64,000 bases of DNA from Kordiimonadaceae bacterium. GTDB lineage: Bacteria > Pseudomonadota > Alphaproteobacteria > Sphingomonadales > Kordiimonadaceae. Each line of letters starts with the position of its first letter. The first letter of the stretch is position 1. Shown piece by piece: positions 17,156 to 25,114 of this stretch. The position numbers and the translations under genes were made by a program. Where the stretch lies: NCBI GenBank assembly GCA_017640725.1, contig JAEPQB010000001.1, positions 1,116,001 to 1,180,000 of the forward strand, in the 5' to 3' direction. The notes below the pieces were generated by a model, which worked only from the letters and a program-made list of their open reading frames with translations, was not told the DNA's origin and did not search any database.

Positions 17156-17572
17156 ATGGCCTGGACGGAAGACCGCATTGATAAGCTCAAAAAACTCTGG
17201 GACGACGGCCTGAGCGCCAGCCAGATTGCAAAAGAGCTTGGTGAGGGTGTCACGCGCAATGCTGTCATCGGCAAGGCCCACCGTCTTGGTCTGAAATCGC
17301 GTCCATCCCCGGTGAAAACTGATTCTGAGAAAAAGAAAGCGGCCCCGAAACCGGCGGCCAAGAAAACGGACAAAAAGCTTGTCACCTTGCTGGACCTCAA
17401 TGACCGCATGTGCAAATGGCCAATTGGCCACCCGGGTGATCCGGATTTCCATTTCTGCGGCAAACCATCTGAGCCAGGCATGCCATATTGTGCCCGTCAC
17501 TGCGCTGAAGCCTATCAGGCTCAGCCGCCACGCCGGGACCGCAGGCCAGCGCAGCGCCCACCAATCCTGTAA
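17156..17572 (+). CDS. gcrA: Cell cycle regulator GcrA
   Basis: An alphaproteobacterial sigma-70 cofactor that activates promoters carrying methylated GANTC; 138 residues. The N-terminal HTH is nearly canonical (MAWTEDRIDKLKKLW, then SASQIAKELG and VTRNAVIGKAHRLGL). A basic Lys/Pro/Ala linker (about 50-72) joins it to the C-terminal sigma-interacting domain (CKWPIGHPGDPDFHFCG, then PYCARHC). RBS AAGAAGGA is in place. Three GANTC sites in its own promoter suggest autoregulation. The neighbours argD-argF-hslO match the arrangement seen in relatives. Confidence 0.97.
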   Translation: MAWTEDRIDKLKKLWDDGLSASQIAKELGEGVTRNAVIGKAHRLGLKSRPSPVKTDSEKKKAAPKPAAKKTDKKLVTLLDLNDRMCKWPIGHPGDPDFHFCGKPSEPGMPYCARHCAEAYQAQPPRRDRRPAQRPPIL

Positions 17573-17638
17573 TCTCTAACCCTTTGGTTTAGAATTACCC
17601 TGCCATCGCACATTGTGATGATGGTTTTGGGCCTTCGT

Positions 17639-17662
17639 GCTTGCACTCAAAGCTGTGCAAGC
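17639..17662. repeat. Perfect 8-bp inverted repeat upstream of cytochrome c'
   Basis: GCTTGCAC and GTGCAAGC separated by 8 bases, 42 bases before the cytochrome c' ATG and 8 bases upstream of a second inverted repeat. The symmetry suits a dimeric regulator; none can be named. Confidence 0.55.
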
Positions 17663-17670
17663 TAACATCA

Positions 17671-17696
17671 CCCTTATGCGGGGACAGTCATAAGGG
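17671..17696 (+). promoter_or_regulatory. Hairpin covering the cytochrome c' ribosome-binding site
   Basis: CCCTTATG and CATAAGGG, perfect 8-bp arms around a 10-base loop. The right arm contains the AAGGG of the Shine-Dalgarno AAGGGAG, 5 bases before the ATG at 17705. In the transcript, folding would hide the ribosome-binding site. Confidence 0.6.
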
Positions 17697-17704
17697 AGAG
17701 TGGT

Positions 17705-18172
17705 ATGACACGGGCTTTCAGAAAAAAACTATTGGCGACCACAGTCGCAGCAGCCGTTTTTGCACCATCAGTGGCCTTGGCGCAGGACGAGCAAACCTTT
17801 GCGGAAGCGCAGTATCGCAAGGATGTGATGCAGCACTTTAATCTGTCGATCAAAAAGATCCTGCAAAATTTCCAGGGCAATGTTCAGCACCCTGAGCATT
17901 ATGCTGCCATCGCAGACATAATGGCGAATGCTGCAACGCTCAGCAAAGCGGCGTTTGAAAAAGACACCCGCAGCATGGAAGGCCCGACCAAGGCAAAGGG
18001 CGAGATCTGGGACAATTGGGAGGACTTTTCCGGCCGTATGGACAAGCTTGTGGAAGACACAGCCGCGTTTGCAGAAGCCGCAAAGTCCGGCGACATGGGA
18101 CAGATACAACCCGGGTTCCGCCGCGCCGTTAGCCAGTGCAAGGCATGCCATGACCTTTATAAGGCTGACTGA
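17705..18172 (+). CDS. Cytochrome c' family protein
   Basis: A periplasmic haem protein of 155 residues. The signal peptide ends SVALA at about 26. The mature part is a four-helix bundle with the haem site CKACH at 145-149, close to the C-terminus, the hallmark of class II cytochromes c. Relatives bind NO or CO, or act in electron transfer. A cytochrome b561 gene lies convergent to it across a shared terminator region, a neighbourhood reported for cytochrome c' genes elsewhere. Its leader holds two perfect inverted repeats, one covering the ribosome-binding site. Confidence 0.93.
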   Translation: MTRAFRKKLLATTVAAAVFAPSVALAQDEQTFAEAQYRKDVMQHFNLSIKKILQNFQGNVQHPEHYAAIADIMANAATLSKAAFEKDTRSMEGPTKAKGEIWDNWEDFSGRMDKLVEDTAAFAEAAKSGDMGQIQPGFRRAVSQCKACHDLYKAD

Positions 18173-18193
18173 TCGGCACTAGACACCATTTGG

Positions 18194-18230
18194 AAGGGCG
18201 TCATGGATAAAATCCAGCGGCGCCTTTTTT
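18194..18230 (+). terminator. Intrinsic terminator after cytochrome c'
   Basis: A stem with an inner TGGAT/ATCCA pair around AAA and an outer GGCG/CGCC pair, followed by TTTTTT. It starts 22 bases after the stop codon. Confidence 0.8.
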
Positions 18231-18239
18231 ATGCTCGGG

Positions 18240-18914
18240 TCACAACAGGAATACAAGGCTGCAGACCACACCGCCCGCTACCATGAACAGCAGAAGCCCT
18301 AGCCAGTTGGACCTCAGTGTGGGTGCAGATTGACCCGCACCAATGCGGGTGCTGCCTACGATCATTGGCCAAACCAAGTTGGCTTTTTTGACAAAGCCAT
18401 ACAGGCAAATCACGAAAATATGCAGCCCGATCAAATAGATAAGTATTAGGCCCAGAAGTTTGTGCCACTTGGTCAGGTCGCTGCTCAATTCGCCACTGAC
18501 GTCGCGCGACAAAGGGCCAGAGAAGATCATGCCATCGGTCGCGAACAGCCCCATCATCGCTTGCGCGAGCAGCAGCAATAGCATCAGTAAAACCGAATAA
18601 CCGGCGAGCGGGCTGTGCCCAACCTCGCGGTATGGTGCGCCAGTTATCATGGAACGCAGATGTTTTATCGCGGCGGTTGGACTACCGACAAAATGGCGGA
18701 AGCGCGCGGTCTCGCTGCCCCAAAAACCCCAGATAAATCGCCAAACGATTAGGATTAAAATGGTATAGCCCGCATAAAAATGCATGTCGGCATAGATGCC
18801 AAACTTGTCCTGGAATGCCGAATAGGCCGACAGGGCAAACAGGACGGCGAGCGACCAATGAAACAGGCGCAAGCACATGTCCCAGACTTTGACTTTCTGC
18901 TGTGTGTCGCTCAC
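18240..18914 (-). CDS. Cytochrome b561-type (cytochrome b/b6 domain) membrane protein
   Basis: A dihaem b membrane electron carrier of 224 residues with about five helices. Candidate haem ligands are the His in LRLFHWSLAVLF, MHFYAGY, TKWHKLLGL and LIGLHIFV, the usual helix positions in this family. A GTG start immediately follows the E1 beta stop codon, with GGAGG inside the E1 beta 3' end five bases before it, so translation is coupled to E1 beta. It likely exchanges electrons between quinol and a soluble partner such as the nearby cytochrome c'. Its role beside the dehydrogenase genes is unexplained. Confidence 0.88.
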   Translation of the reverse strand: MSDTQQKVKVWDMCLRLFHWSLAVLFALSAYSAFQDKFGIYADMHFYAGYTILILIVWRFIWGFWGSETARFRHFVGSPTAAIKHLRSMITGAPYREVGHSPLAGYSVLLMLLLLLAQAMMGLFATDGMIFSGPLSRDVSGELSSDLTKWHKLLGLILIYLIGLHIFVICLYGFVKKANLVWPMIVGSTRIGAGQSAPTLRSNWLGLLLFMVAGGVVCSLVFLL

Positions 18915-19904
18915 TTATGCCTCCATCAACTGGGTAGCTACATTTACAATATCGCTCGCGCCGGGCATCCAAGTCCCCTCAGCACCAACAGCATAGGGCA
19001 CAGGTGTATCTGGCGGCGTGAGTTTTTTCGGGGCTGCCTTCAAAGCGCTGAACACGCGATCGGTCATGCCTGCGATCACGGTATCTGCAAACCCACCAAA
19101 AGCGGCGCCTTCATCAATGACGAGCAACCGTCCGGTTTGCTGGACACTGGATTGGATGGTGTTCCAGTCGACTGGCTTAATTGTTCGAGGGTCGATCACT
19201 GACGCGGAAACCCCTTTGTGTTCAAGGGTTTCTGCTGCGGCCAGGGCAGCTTGCGTCATGGCACTGGCGGCAACGATGGTGATGTCGTTGCCGGACTTAA
19301 GGGTTCGTGCTTCACCAATCGGTACAGGCGGCAGACTAGCCTCAACTGGACCTGTGTGGCCATAGAGGGTCTTATTTTCCATGAAGATAACCGGGTCATC
19401 TGACATAACCGCAGACTTCAGCAGGCCTGCCGCGTCGGCGGGTGATGAGGGGGCAACCACAACCAGGCCCGGAATGCTGGCGAGAAGCCCATGCAGGCTT
19501 TGGCTATGCATGGCACCAGACCCATCGCCAGCACCCATAGTGGTGCGGATGACAAGCGGCATTTTTAAGTTGCCATTTGACAGGAAGCGGGCCTTGGCAG
19601 CCTGGTTCAAAATCTGGTCAAAACACACACCGGCAAAATCGCAAAACATCAATTCGACGATGGGCTTAAGGCCCGTAATCGCGGCACCAACCGCCATGCC
19701 GATAAAAGCCGTTTCGGAAATAGGCGTGTCAAAAACGCGGGCCGGACCAAAGGCTTCCAGCAGACCATTGCTGACGCCAAATACACCGCCGTTTTGGGCA
19801 AAGTCTTCGCCAAAACATATGACCGATTCGTCATCGGCCATCAGCTGGTGGTGGGCGGCGTTTAAGGCTTCCGCAATGGTTGGCTCGGGCATATGATTAG
19901 GCAT
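18915..19904 (-). CDS. 2-oxoacid dehydrogenase E1 beta subunit
   Basis: Beta subunit of a thiamine-diphosphate E1 heterotetramer (pyruvate, acetoin or branched-chain type), 329 residues. It shows the transketolase pyrimidine-binding domain (EDFAQNGGVFGVSNGL, TPISETAFIGMAVGAA) and the C-terminal domain (SASVIDPRTIKPVDW). The ATG at 19904 overlaps the E1 alpha stop and has GGAGG six bases upstream; a later ATG at 19892 lacks one. No E2 or E3 gene follows; instead a cytochrome b561 gene is coupled to its stop. The substrate cannot be read from the sequence. Confidence 0.9.
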   Translation of the reverse strand: MPNHMPEPTIAEALNAAHHQLMADDESVICFGEDFAQNGGVFGVSNGLLEAFGPARVFDTPISETAFIGMAVGAAITGLKPIVELMFCDFAGVCFDQILNQAAKARFLSNGNLKMPLVIRTTMGAGDGSGAMHSQSLHGLLASIPGLVVVAPSSPADAAGLLKSAVMSDDPVIFMENKTLYGHTGPVEASLPPVPIGEARTLKSGNDITIVAASAMTQAALAAAETLEHKGVSASVIDPRTIKPVDWNTIQSSVQQTGRLLVIDEGAAFGGFADTVIAGMTDRVFSALKAAPKKLTPPDTPVPYAVGAEGTWMPGASDIVNVATQLMEA

Positions 19905-20787
19905 CAGCCGCCTCCATCGCTTCAGCGACAATGGCAGCGGCTTTCTGAACGCCAGACTTCTTCGCTACCCGAAGCAATTTTGAATTAAACCCTTGCGTCA
20001 AAAGATATTTTTCAAAATTTTCTATCGCTGGCGAGGCATCAAAGTCTTCGCCGTCGGCATAATAATGCCCATGGTCACGGGTAACCTTAACCTCAACAAA
20101 ACCGGGTTCCGACCGGCGGGCTGAGGCAGCACCCTGATGCAGGGTTCTGGCACAATCCGGATAGTCGTTGCTGTCTGTTTTCCAGGTGTTCAAACCAAAA
20201 CTTCTGGCGCGGTCAGAAAAGTCACTTTCCGTCGCCTGTGCAACAGACGTCGATTGTGCCATGCCATTGTTATACATAACAAAAAGCATGGGCAGCTTAA
20301 GCACAACCGCCAAATTCATGGTTTCAAAAACCGCCCCCTGGTTGGCGGCACCATCGCCAAAAACAGCGACACCAATACCGTCCGAACCCCGGGATTTCGC
20401 GCTTAGAGCTGCGCCCGCTGCGAGGGGCACCTGTGCGCCCACAATGCCGTTTGACATCAGGAAACTGGTCTCGCCTGACGTGGCAATAAGATGCTGGGTA
20501 CCGCCCAATCCGTCTGACAAACCACCCTTCTTTCCCAGAATTTCTTTTGCAACATCAAGGGGTTCTGTCCCGCATGCCAAAGCGATGCCGTGCGAGCGGT
20601 GGGAGCCCGTCACTTTGTCGCGCCGCCAATCGAGATGGTGGGCGAGCAACACATCCGCCACTTCAGACCCTGTGCTCAGGTGCACGAGGCCAGGCACCTT
20701 GCCTGCCGCCGCCGCTCTCGCAATCGCAGCTTCGAAGCTTCGGATAAACCAGCATTTTTCATAGTGCTTGAGGGCTTTTTGGTCCAT
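19897..20787 (-). CDS. 2-oxoacid dehydrogenase E1 alpha subunit
   Basis: Alpha subunit of a TPP-dependent E1, 296 residues. The TPP/Mg motif GDGAANQG is at 144-151, followed by FETMNLAVV. Substrate-side features include GSHRSHG (61-67) and GGTQHLI (95-101). Length and pattern fit the PdhA/AcoA group rather than the longer branched-chain alpha subunits. It overlaps E1 beta by 8 bases and starts a three-gene unit ending in cytochrome b561. The 283-base upstream gap, shared with the divergent suf regulator, carries repeated GAAAAATG motifs. Confidence 0.9.
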   Translation of the reverse strand: MDQKALKHYEKCWFIRSFEAAIARAAAAGKVPGLVHLSTGSEVADVLLAHHLDWRRDKVTGSHRSHGIALACGTEPLDVAKEILGKKGGLSDGLGGTQHLIATSGETSFLMSNGIVGAQVPLAAGAALSAKSRGSDGIGVAVFGDGAANQGAVFETMNLAVVLKLPMLFVMYNNGMAQSTSVAQATESDFSDRARSFGLNTWKTDSNDYPDCARTLHQGAASARRSEPGFVEVKVTRDHGHYYADGEDFDASPAIENFEKYLLTQGFNSKLLRVAKKSGVQKAAAIVAEAMEAADA

Positions 20788-20826
20788 GCCATACCCCTAC
20801 ACGAAGGCCTTAAATGAAACCAGCGC

Positions 20827-20951
20827 GAAAAATGACATTTTTGGCGCAAAAAAGTACGAAAAATGCACAGAAAAGGCGTGCAATTGCCCAAAAAGAGCGG
20901 CATAAGCGCGCTCAGTCAATCGGGTCCCCATTTTCAAACTGAAAAATGACA
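20827..20951. repeat. Repeated GAAAAATG motifs between the E1 operon and the suf regulator
   Basis: GAAAAATGACA occurs at 20827-20837 and again at 20941-20951, with GAAAAATGCACA at 20858. The first lies in a 15-base palindrome (AAAAATG-A-CATTTTT, 20828-20842). They may be binding sites for a regulator of the divergent operons. Confidence 0.35.
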
Positions 20952-20972
20952 CCATGTCGCATGCGAAGTTGG

Positions 20973-21002
20973 TTGACTCTGCCCCCACTGATCCCATATG
21001 TA
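20973..21002 (+). promoter_or_regulatory. Candidate promoter of the suf operon
   Basis: TTGACT and TATGTA separated by 18 bases, about 70 bases before the regulator's ATG. A 20-bp palindrome lies just downstream, where a repressor would block initiation. Confidence 0.4.
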
Positions 21003-21015
21003 ATCCTGACTTAAT

Positions 21016-21035
21016 TGGTCATATATTAATGACCA
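21016..21035. promoter_or_regulatory. 20-bp palindromic operator ahead of the suf regulator
   Basis: TGGTCAT and ATGACCA, perfect 7-bp arms around ATATTA, 35 bases before the regulator ATG. Rrf2-family dimers commonly bind such sites, so autoregulation by the downstream gene is the simplest reading. Confidence 0.6.
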
Positions 21036-21070
21036 GACCTCGGATCGATCATTCGGAAAGGGCCAAACCG

Positions 21071-21538
21071 ATGATACGGCTGACCAACCTAGCCGACTAT
21101 GCTGTCGTACTGATGTGCGAAATCGCGAACGCGCCAGAGCGTGTCAGCGCGCAGGGCTTGTCTGCGAGCACCAACATTCCTGTGCCGACCGTTTCAAAGA
21201 TATTGAACGCACTTGGTCGGGGCGAACTCCTGACATCTCATCGCGGACTGAAAGGCGGCTTTGCTTTGGCACGTGGTGTTGGGGACATAACAGTCGCCGA
21301 CATCATTGAAGCGATTGATGGCCCGATCGCCCTGACCCACTGCGCGGAACCTGAAGACACCAGCTGCGGTTACACTGAAATTTGTTTCATGCGCCCCAAG
21401 TGGCAGGTGATCAACGGCGCGGTCCGCGGCGCGCTCGAGCAGGTGACACTGGCGGCGCTTATCACCCCAATGAGCGGTGAAGAGCTTGCGGCCCAGTTCG
21501 AAGCGCATGCTAGCGGTCTGGCAGCGGCGAAAAATTAA
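21071..21538 (+). CDS. Rrf2-family SUF system Fe-S assembly regulator
   Basis: A 155-residue Rrf2/IscR-like transcription factor. The winged HTH covers about residues 1-65 (LADYAVVLMCEIAN, then VPTVSKILNALGR). Three cysteines, Cys91, Cys99 and Cys105, sit in the [2Fe-2S]-binding loop as in IscR. The ATG at 21071 gives the canonical Rrf2 N-terminus MIRLTNLADYA; an upstream ATG at 20954 would add 39 unrelated residues across the operator. It leads the suf operon, 47 bases before sufB, and likely represses it according to Fe-S status. A small inverted repeat (CTGGTT/AACCAG, 21540-21557) lies between the two genes. Confidence 0.93.
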   Translation: MIRLTNLADYAVVLMCEIANAPERVSAQGLSASTNIPVPTVSKILNALGRGELLTSHRGLKGGFALARGVGDITVADIIEAIDGPIALTHCAEPEDTSCGYTEICFMRPKWQVINGAVRGALEQVTLAALITPMSGEELAAQFEAHASGLAAAKN

Positions 21539-21585
21539 CCTGGTTCAGTTAAACCAGAGGAACTTTAAACAAGGAGCCACTCCCC

Positions 21586-23055
21586 ATGGCGGGTACCCAG
21601 GAAACCCATGATCAAGTCGCGGAAATCACCGGAGACTATAAATATGGCTTCGTCACAGATGTTGACATGGAAATGGCACCCAAGGGCCTTTCCGAAGACA
21701 TCGTGCGCTTCATTTCAGCCAAAAAGGAAGAGCCTGAATGGCTGCTGGATTGGCGGCTGAAGGCCTACCGTGCCTGGCTGAAGATGGAAGAGCCAGACTG
21801 GGCCAAGGTGAACTATCCAAAAATCGACTATGACGACATCTATTATTATGCGGCGCCCAAAAGTCAGGACAAACCAAAGAGCCTGGATGAGGTAGACCCT
21901 GAGCTTCTGCGCACATACGAAAAGCTAGGCATTCCGCTTGCGGAGCAGGAAGTGCTCGCAGGCGTTGAAGGCGCGCGCAAAGTGGCTGTTGATGCGGTTT
22001 TCGATAGCGTGTCTGTCGCCACCACTTTCCGGGAAGAGCTTAAGAAAGCTGGTGTGATTTTCATGTCCATCTCTGAGGCCGTGCATGAGTACCCCGAGCT
22101 TGTACAAAAATACCTGGGCACTGTGGTACCGCAGCGGGATAATTATTTCGCGGCGCTCAACTGCGCGGTCTTCTCGGACGGCACTTTTGTCTACATCCCC
22201 AAGGGTGTGCGCTGCCCAATGGAGCTTTCCACCTACTTCCGCATTAACGCCGAAAACACCGGCCAGTTTGAACGCACACTGATTGTGGCCGACGAAGGTT
22301 CTTACGTCTCATACCTTGAGGGCTGCACAGCCCCGATGCGCGATGAGAACCAACTGCATGCGGCGGTTGTAGAGCTCGTGGCGCTTGACGACGCCGAGAT
22401 CAAATACTCCACCGTGCAGAACTGGTACCCAGGCGACAAGGACGGCAAGGGCGGCATCTATAACTTCGTGACCAAGCGCGCGCTGTGCAAAGGCAAAAAC
22501 TCCAAAGTAAGCTGGACCCAGGTTGAAACCGGCTCTGCTGTCACCTGGAAATATCCATCCTGCGTGCTCGCAGGTGAAAACAGCGTCGGCGAGTTTTATT
22601 CGGTTGCTGTCACCAATAACCTGCAGCAGGCCGACACAGGCACCAAGATGATCCATATGGCGCCCGGAACGCGCTCAACGATCATCTCCAAGGGCATCTC
22701 AGCGGGCCGCAGCCAAAACAGCTACCGCGGCCTTGTGAAAGTGCTGTCGGGTGCTGAGAACGTGCGCAACTACACCCAGTGCGATTCGCTCCTGGTGTCC
22801 TCTGAAAGCGGCGCACACACCGTGCCCTACATTGAGGTCAAGAACCCCACGGCACAGATTGAGCACGAAGCCACCACCTCAAAAATTTCTGAGGATCAAC
22901 TGTTTTACTGCCGGGCCCGCGGGCTCGATGAAGAAGAGGCGGTCGCCATGATCGTCAATGGATTTTGTAAAGAAGTGATGCAACACCTCCCCATGGAATT
23001 TGCTGTTGAAGCACAAAAGCTTCTCGGCATCTCCCTTGAAGGTAGCGTCGGATAA
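21586..23055 (+). CDS. sufB: Fe-S cluster assembly scaffold protein SufB
   Basis: Core scaffold of the SufBC2D complex, 489 residues, where the nascent cluster is built. The beta-helical SUF core is recognisable from [18 protein letters not shown] through [13 protein letters not shown], and the conserved C-terminal region includes [27 protein letters not shown] lies 10 bases before the ATG. It is followed 13 bases later by sufC. Length and pattern are normal for the family. Confidence 0.97.
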   Translation: MAGTQETHDQVAEITGDYKYGFVTDVDMEMAPKGLSEDIVRFISAKKEEPEWLLDWRLKAYRAWLKMEEPDWAKVNYPKIDYDDIYYYAAPKSQDKPKSLDEVDPELLRTYEKLGIPLAEQEVLAGVEGARKVAVDAVFDSVSVATTFREELKKAGVIFMSISEAVHEYPELVQKYLGTVVPQRDNYFAALNCAVFSDGTFVYIPKGVRCPMELSTYFRINAENTGQFERTLIVADEGSYVSYLEGCTAPMRDENQLHAAVVELVALDDAEIKYSTVQNWYPGDKDGKGGIYNFVTKRALCKGKNSKVSWTQVETGSAVTWKYPSCVLAGENSVGEFYSVAVTNNLQQADTGTKMIHMAPGTRSTIISKGISAGRSQNSYRGLVKVLSGAENVRNYTQCDSLLVSSESGAHTVPYIEVKNPTAQIEHEATTSKISEDQLFYCRARGLDEEEAVAMIVNGFCKEVMQHLPMEFAVEAQKLLGISLEGSVG

Positions 23056-23068
23056 ACGGGCCAAAAAC

Positions 23069-23806
23069 ATGTTAACTGTCAAAGATCTACACGTCGCTGT
23101 CGACGACAAGGAAATTATCAAGGGCCTTAGCCTTGAGATCAAACCCGGCGAAGTACACGCCATCATGGGCCTGAACGGCGCCGGCAAATCAACACTCGCC
23201 AACACAATCGCGGGTCGCGACGACTATGAGCTGACAAGCGGCTCCATCGAGTTTGAAGGCAAGGATCTGATGGAGCTCGAGCCCCACGAACGTGTGGGCG
23301 AAGGCCTGTTCCTCGGCTTCCAGTATCCGGTGGAAATTCCGGGCGTATCCAACTTGAATTTCATGCGCACAGCGCTGAACGGCGTTCGCAAATACCGCGG
23401 CGAAGATGAAGTGTCTGCGGCAGAGTTCATGAAGCTGGTGCGCGCCAAAGCATCCGAGCTCAAGATGGACCCGGATATGCTGAAGCGTTTTGTTAACGTC
23501 GGTTTCTCCGGCGGCGAGAAAAAGCGCAACGAAATGGTGCAAATGGCTGTGCTTGATCCGAAGCTGGCGGTGCTTGATGAGACCGACTCAGGCCTTGATA
23601 TCGACGCGCTGAAAGTGGTGGCAGACGGTATCAATGCCCAGCGCCGCGACGATACCGCGATCTTGCTTATCACCCACTACCAGCGGCTGTTGAACTATGT
23701 TCAGCCAGACGTGGTGCATGTGATGATCGACGGCAAAATCGTAAAAACCGGCGGCCCGGAGCTGGCGGCTGAGCTTGAAGAAAAAGGTTACGCCGAGGTT
23801 GCGTAA
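23069..23806 (+). CDS. sufC: Fe-S cluster assembly ATPase SufC
   Basis: ABC-type ATPase of the SufBC2D scaffold, cytosolic, 245 residues. Walker A is GLNGAGKS (34-41), the signature FSGGEKKRNE, and Walker B LAVLDETDSGLD, the SufC-specific form. The ATG at 23069 gives the canonical MLTVKDLHV start; an in-frame ATG at 23000 lies inside sufB and is not used. It is 13 bases after sufB and about 24 before sufD. Confidence 0.97.
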   Translation: MLTVKDLHVAVDDKEIIKGLSLEIKPGEVHAIMGLNGAGKSTLANTIAGRDDYELTSGSIEFEGKDLMELEPHERVGEGLFLGFQYPVEIPGVSNLNFMRTALNGVRKYRGEDEVSAAEFMKLVRAKASELKMDPDMLKRFVNVGFSGGEKKRNEMVQMAVLDPKLAVLDETDSGLDIDALKVVADGINAQRRDDTAILLITHYQRLLNYVQPDVVHVMIDGKIVKTGGPELAAELEEKGYAEVA

Positions 23807-23830
23807 ACGTGTTTTGAGGAGGTGCGGCAC

Positions 23831-25114
23831 ATGCCGGACACAGTGATCGACACATACCAAGAGCAGATGCAAGAGCTTCAGGGCTCCCTGCCCGGTTGGG
23901 ACGGCGCACGCAGCAACGCGCTGGACCGCCTGCGCACCATCGGCCTGCCAACCACGCGCGGCGAGGACTGGCGCTACAGCGACATCAAAGCCATCCGCAA
24001 CACGGCTTTTGGTCTGATGAAAACACCAGCCCGCAACCCACAGGTGCCAGAGGCCCTTTGTGATGTTGCAGCGCGTCTGGTGTTCATCAATGGCCGCTAT
24101 CATGAGGGCCTGAGTGACCTTGGCGACTTGTGGCAGGCCGCGAGTGTGCGCCCACTTGCCAATCATCTGATGGCGAACGCCGAGCGTGTTTCTGAAATGC
24201 GCCAAGGCGGGGACGGTATTAACCTGCTGAACACTGCGCTGATGCGCGACGGCTTTGTGATTTCCATCCCGGCAGGCATTGAAATTGATGACCCGATCGA
24301 GATTGTGCATCTGACATCTGACGCAGACAGCACGTCTGCCCACATCCGCCATCTGGTGGAAATGGGCGAAGGCGCCAGCGCAACTGTTCTGGAACGCTTT
24401 GTTGGCGACGATACGGCCTACTGGTCGAACAGCATGCTTCAGGCGCGCATCACAGAAGGTGCAACGCTCAATCATGTACGGCTGCAGGAAGAAGGCGCGA
24501 ATGCCACACATACTGCCACTGCAATGGTGAGTGTAGGCGCCGGCGGCAACTATCACGCCACAAATATTTCGCTCGGCGGATCGCTCGCGCGGTTTGAAGC
24601 CCGTGTGCGCCTGCTTGTTGATGAAGCCAATGCAACCGTTGACGGTGTTGCCCTTGCCGGTACAGGCGAAAGCCATGACATGCTGGTACATATCGACCAC
24701 CGCATGCCCAACACCACAAGCGATCAGATTTTCCGCACAGTGGCGGACGCACGCGGCAAATCTTCGTTCCAGGGCAAAGTCACTGTCGCGACCGACGCGC
24801 AGCATGTGAATGCGGACCAGTCTTTCAAGGCGCTCTTGCTAGACCGCACGGCAGAAGCGAACGCCAAACCAGAGCTTGAAATATTCGCGGACGACGTGAA
24901 ATGCAGCCACGGGGCGACCGTTGGTGAGCTGGACGAGAAAGCCATGTTTTACCTGACGTCGCGCGGCATTGACCCGACAACAGCGCGCCAGATGCTGGTG
25001 GAGGCTTTCACTGATGATGCTTTTGACCGCACCGGTAATGACACGCTTGCGGACGGCATTCGCGCACGGGTTGCTGATTGGATGCTCAACCACACAGGTG
25101 GCAGCAATGACTAA
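23831..25114 (+). CDS. sufD: Fe-S cluster assembly protein SufD
   Basis: Partner of SufB in the SufBC2D complex, 427 residues. The N-terminal helical region ends with the conserved TTRGEDWRYSDIK. A long beta-helix follows, then the SUF C-terminus with GKSSFQGKVTVA and CSHGATVGELDE (the His of this motif is conserved in SufD). The ATG at 23831 is chosen because AGGAGG precedes it by 8 bases; an in-frame GTG at 23822 lies inside that RBS. The stop overlaps the sufS start by 8 bases. Confidence 0.96.
   Translation: MPDTVIDTYQEQMQELQGSLPGWDGARSNALDRLRTIGLPTTRGEDWRYSDIKAIRNTAFGLMKTPARNPQVPEALCDVAARLVFINGRYHEGLSDLGDLWQAASVRPLANHLMANAERVSEMRQGGDGINLLNTALMRDGFVISIPAGIEIDDPIEIVHLTSDADSTSAHIRHLVEMGEGASATVLERFVGDDTAYWSNSMLQARITEGATLNHVRLQEEGANATHTATAMVSVGAGGNYHATNISLGGSLARFEARVRLLVDEANATVDGVALAGTGESHDMLVHIDHRMPNTTSDQIFRTVADARGKSSFQGKVTVATDAQHVNADQSFKALLLDRTAEANAKPELEIFADDVKCSHGATVGELDEKAMFYLTSRGIDPTTARQMLVEAFTDDAFDRTGNDTLADGIRARVADWMLNHTGGSND

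Noticed and set aside
16984-17481. N-terminal extension of the ABC permease frame
   Set aside because: It would read antisense through gcrA and gives a low-complexity, non-homologous tail; the GTG at 16983 with an upstream RBS gives the family length.
23588-24805. Long open frame on the minus strand antisense to sufC/sufD (405 codons)
   Set aside because: It is a shadow of sufD: composition is His/Arg/Cys-rich with no family pattern, and it conflicts with clear sufC and sufD genes.
24969-25106. Upstream extension of sufS
   Set aside because: It lies in sufD in another frame; the canonical start is 25107.
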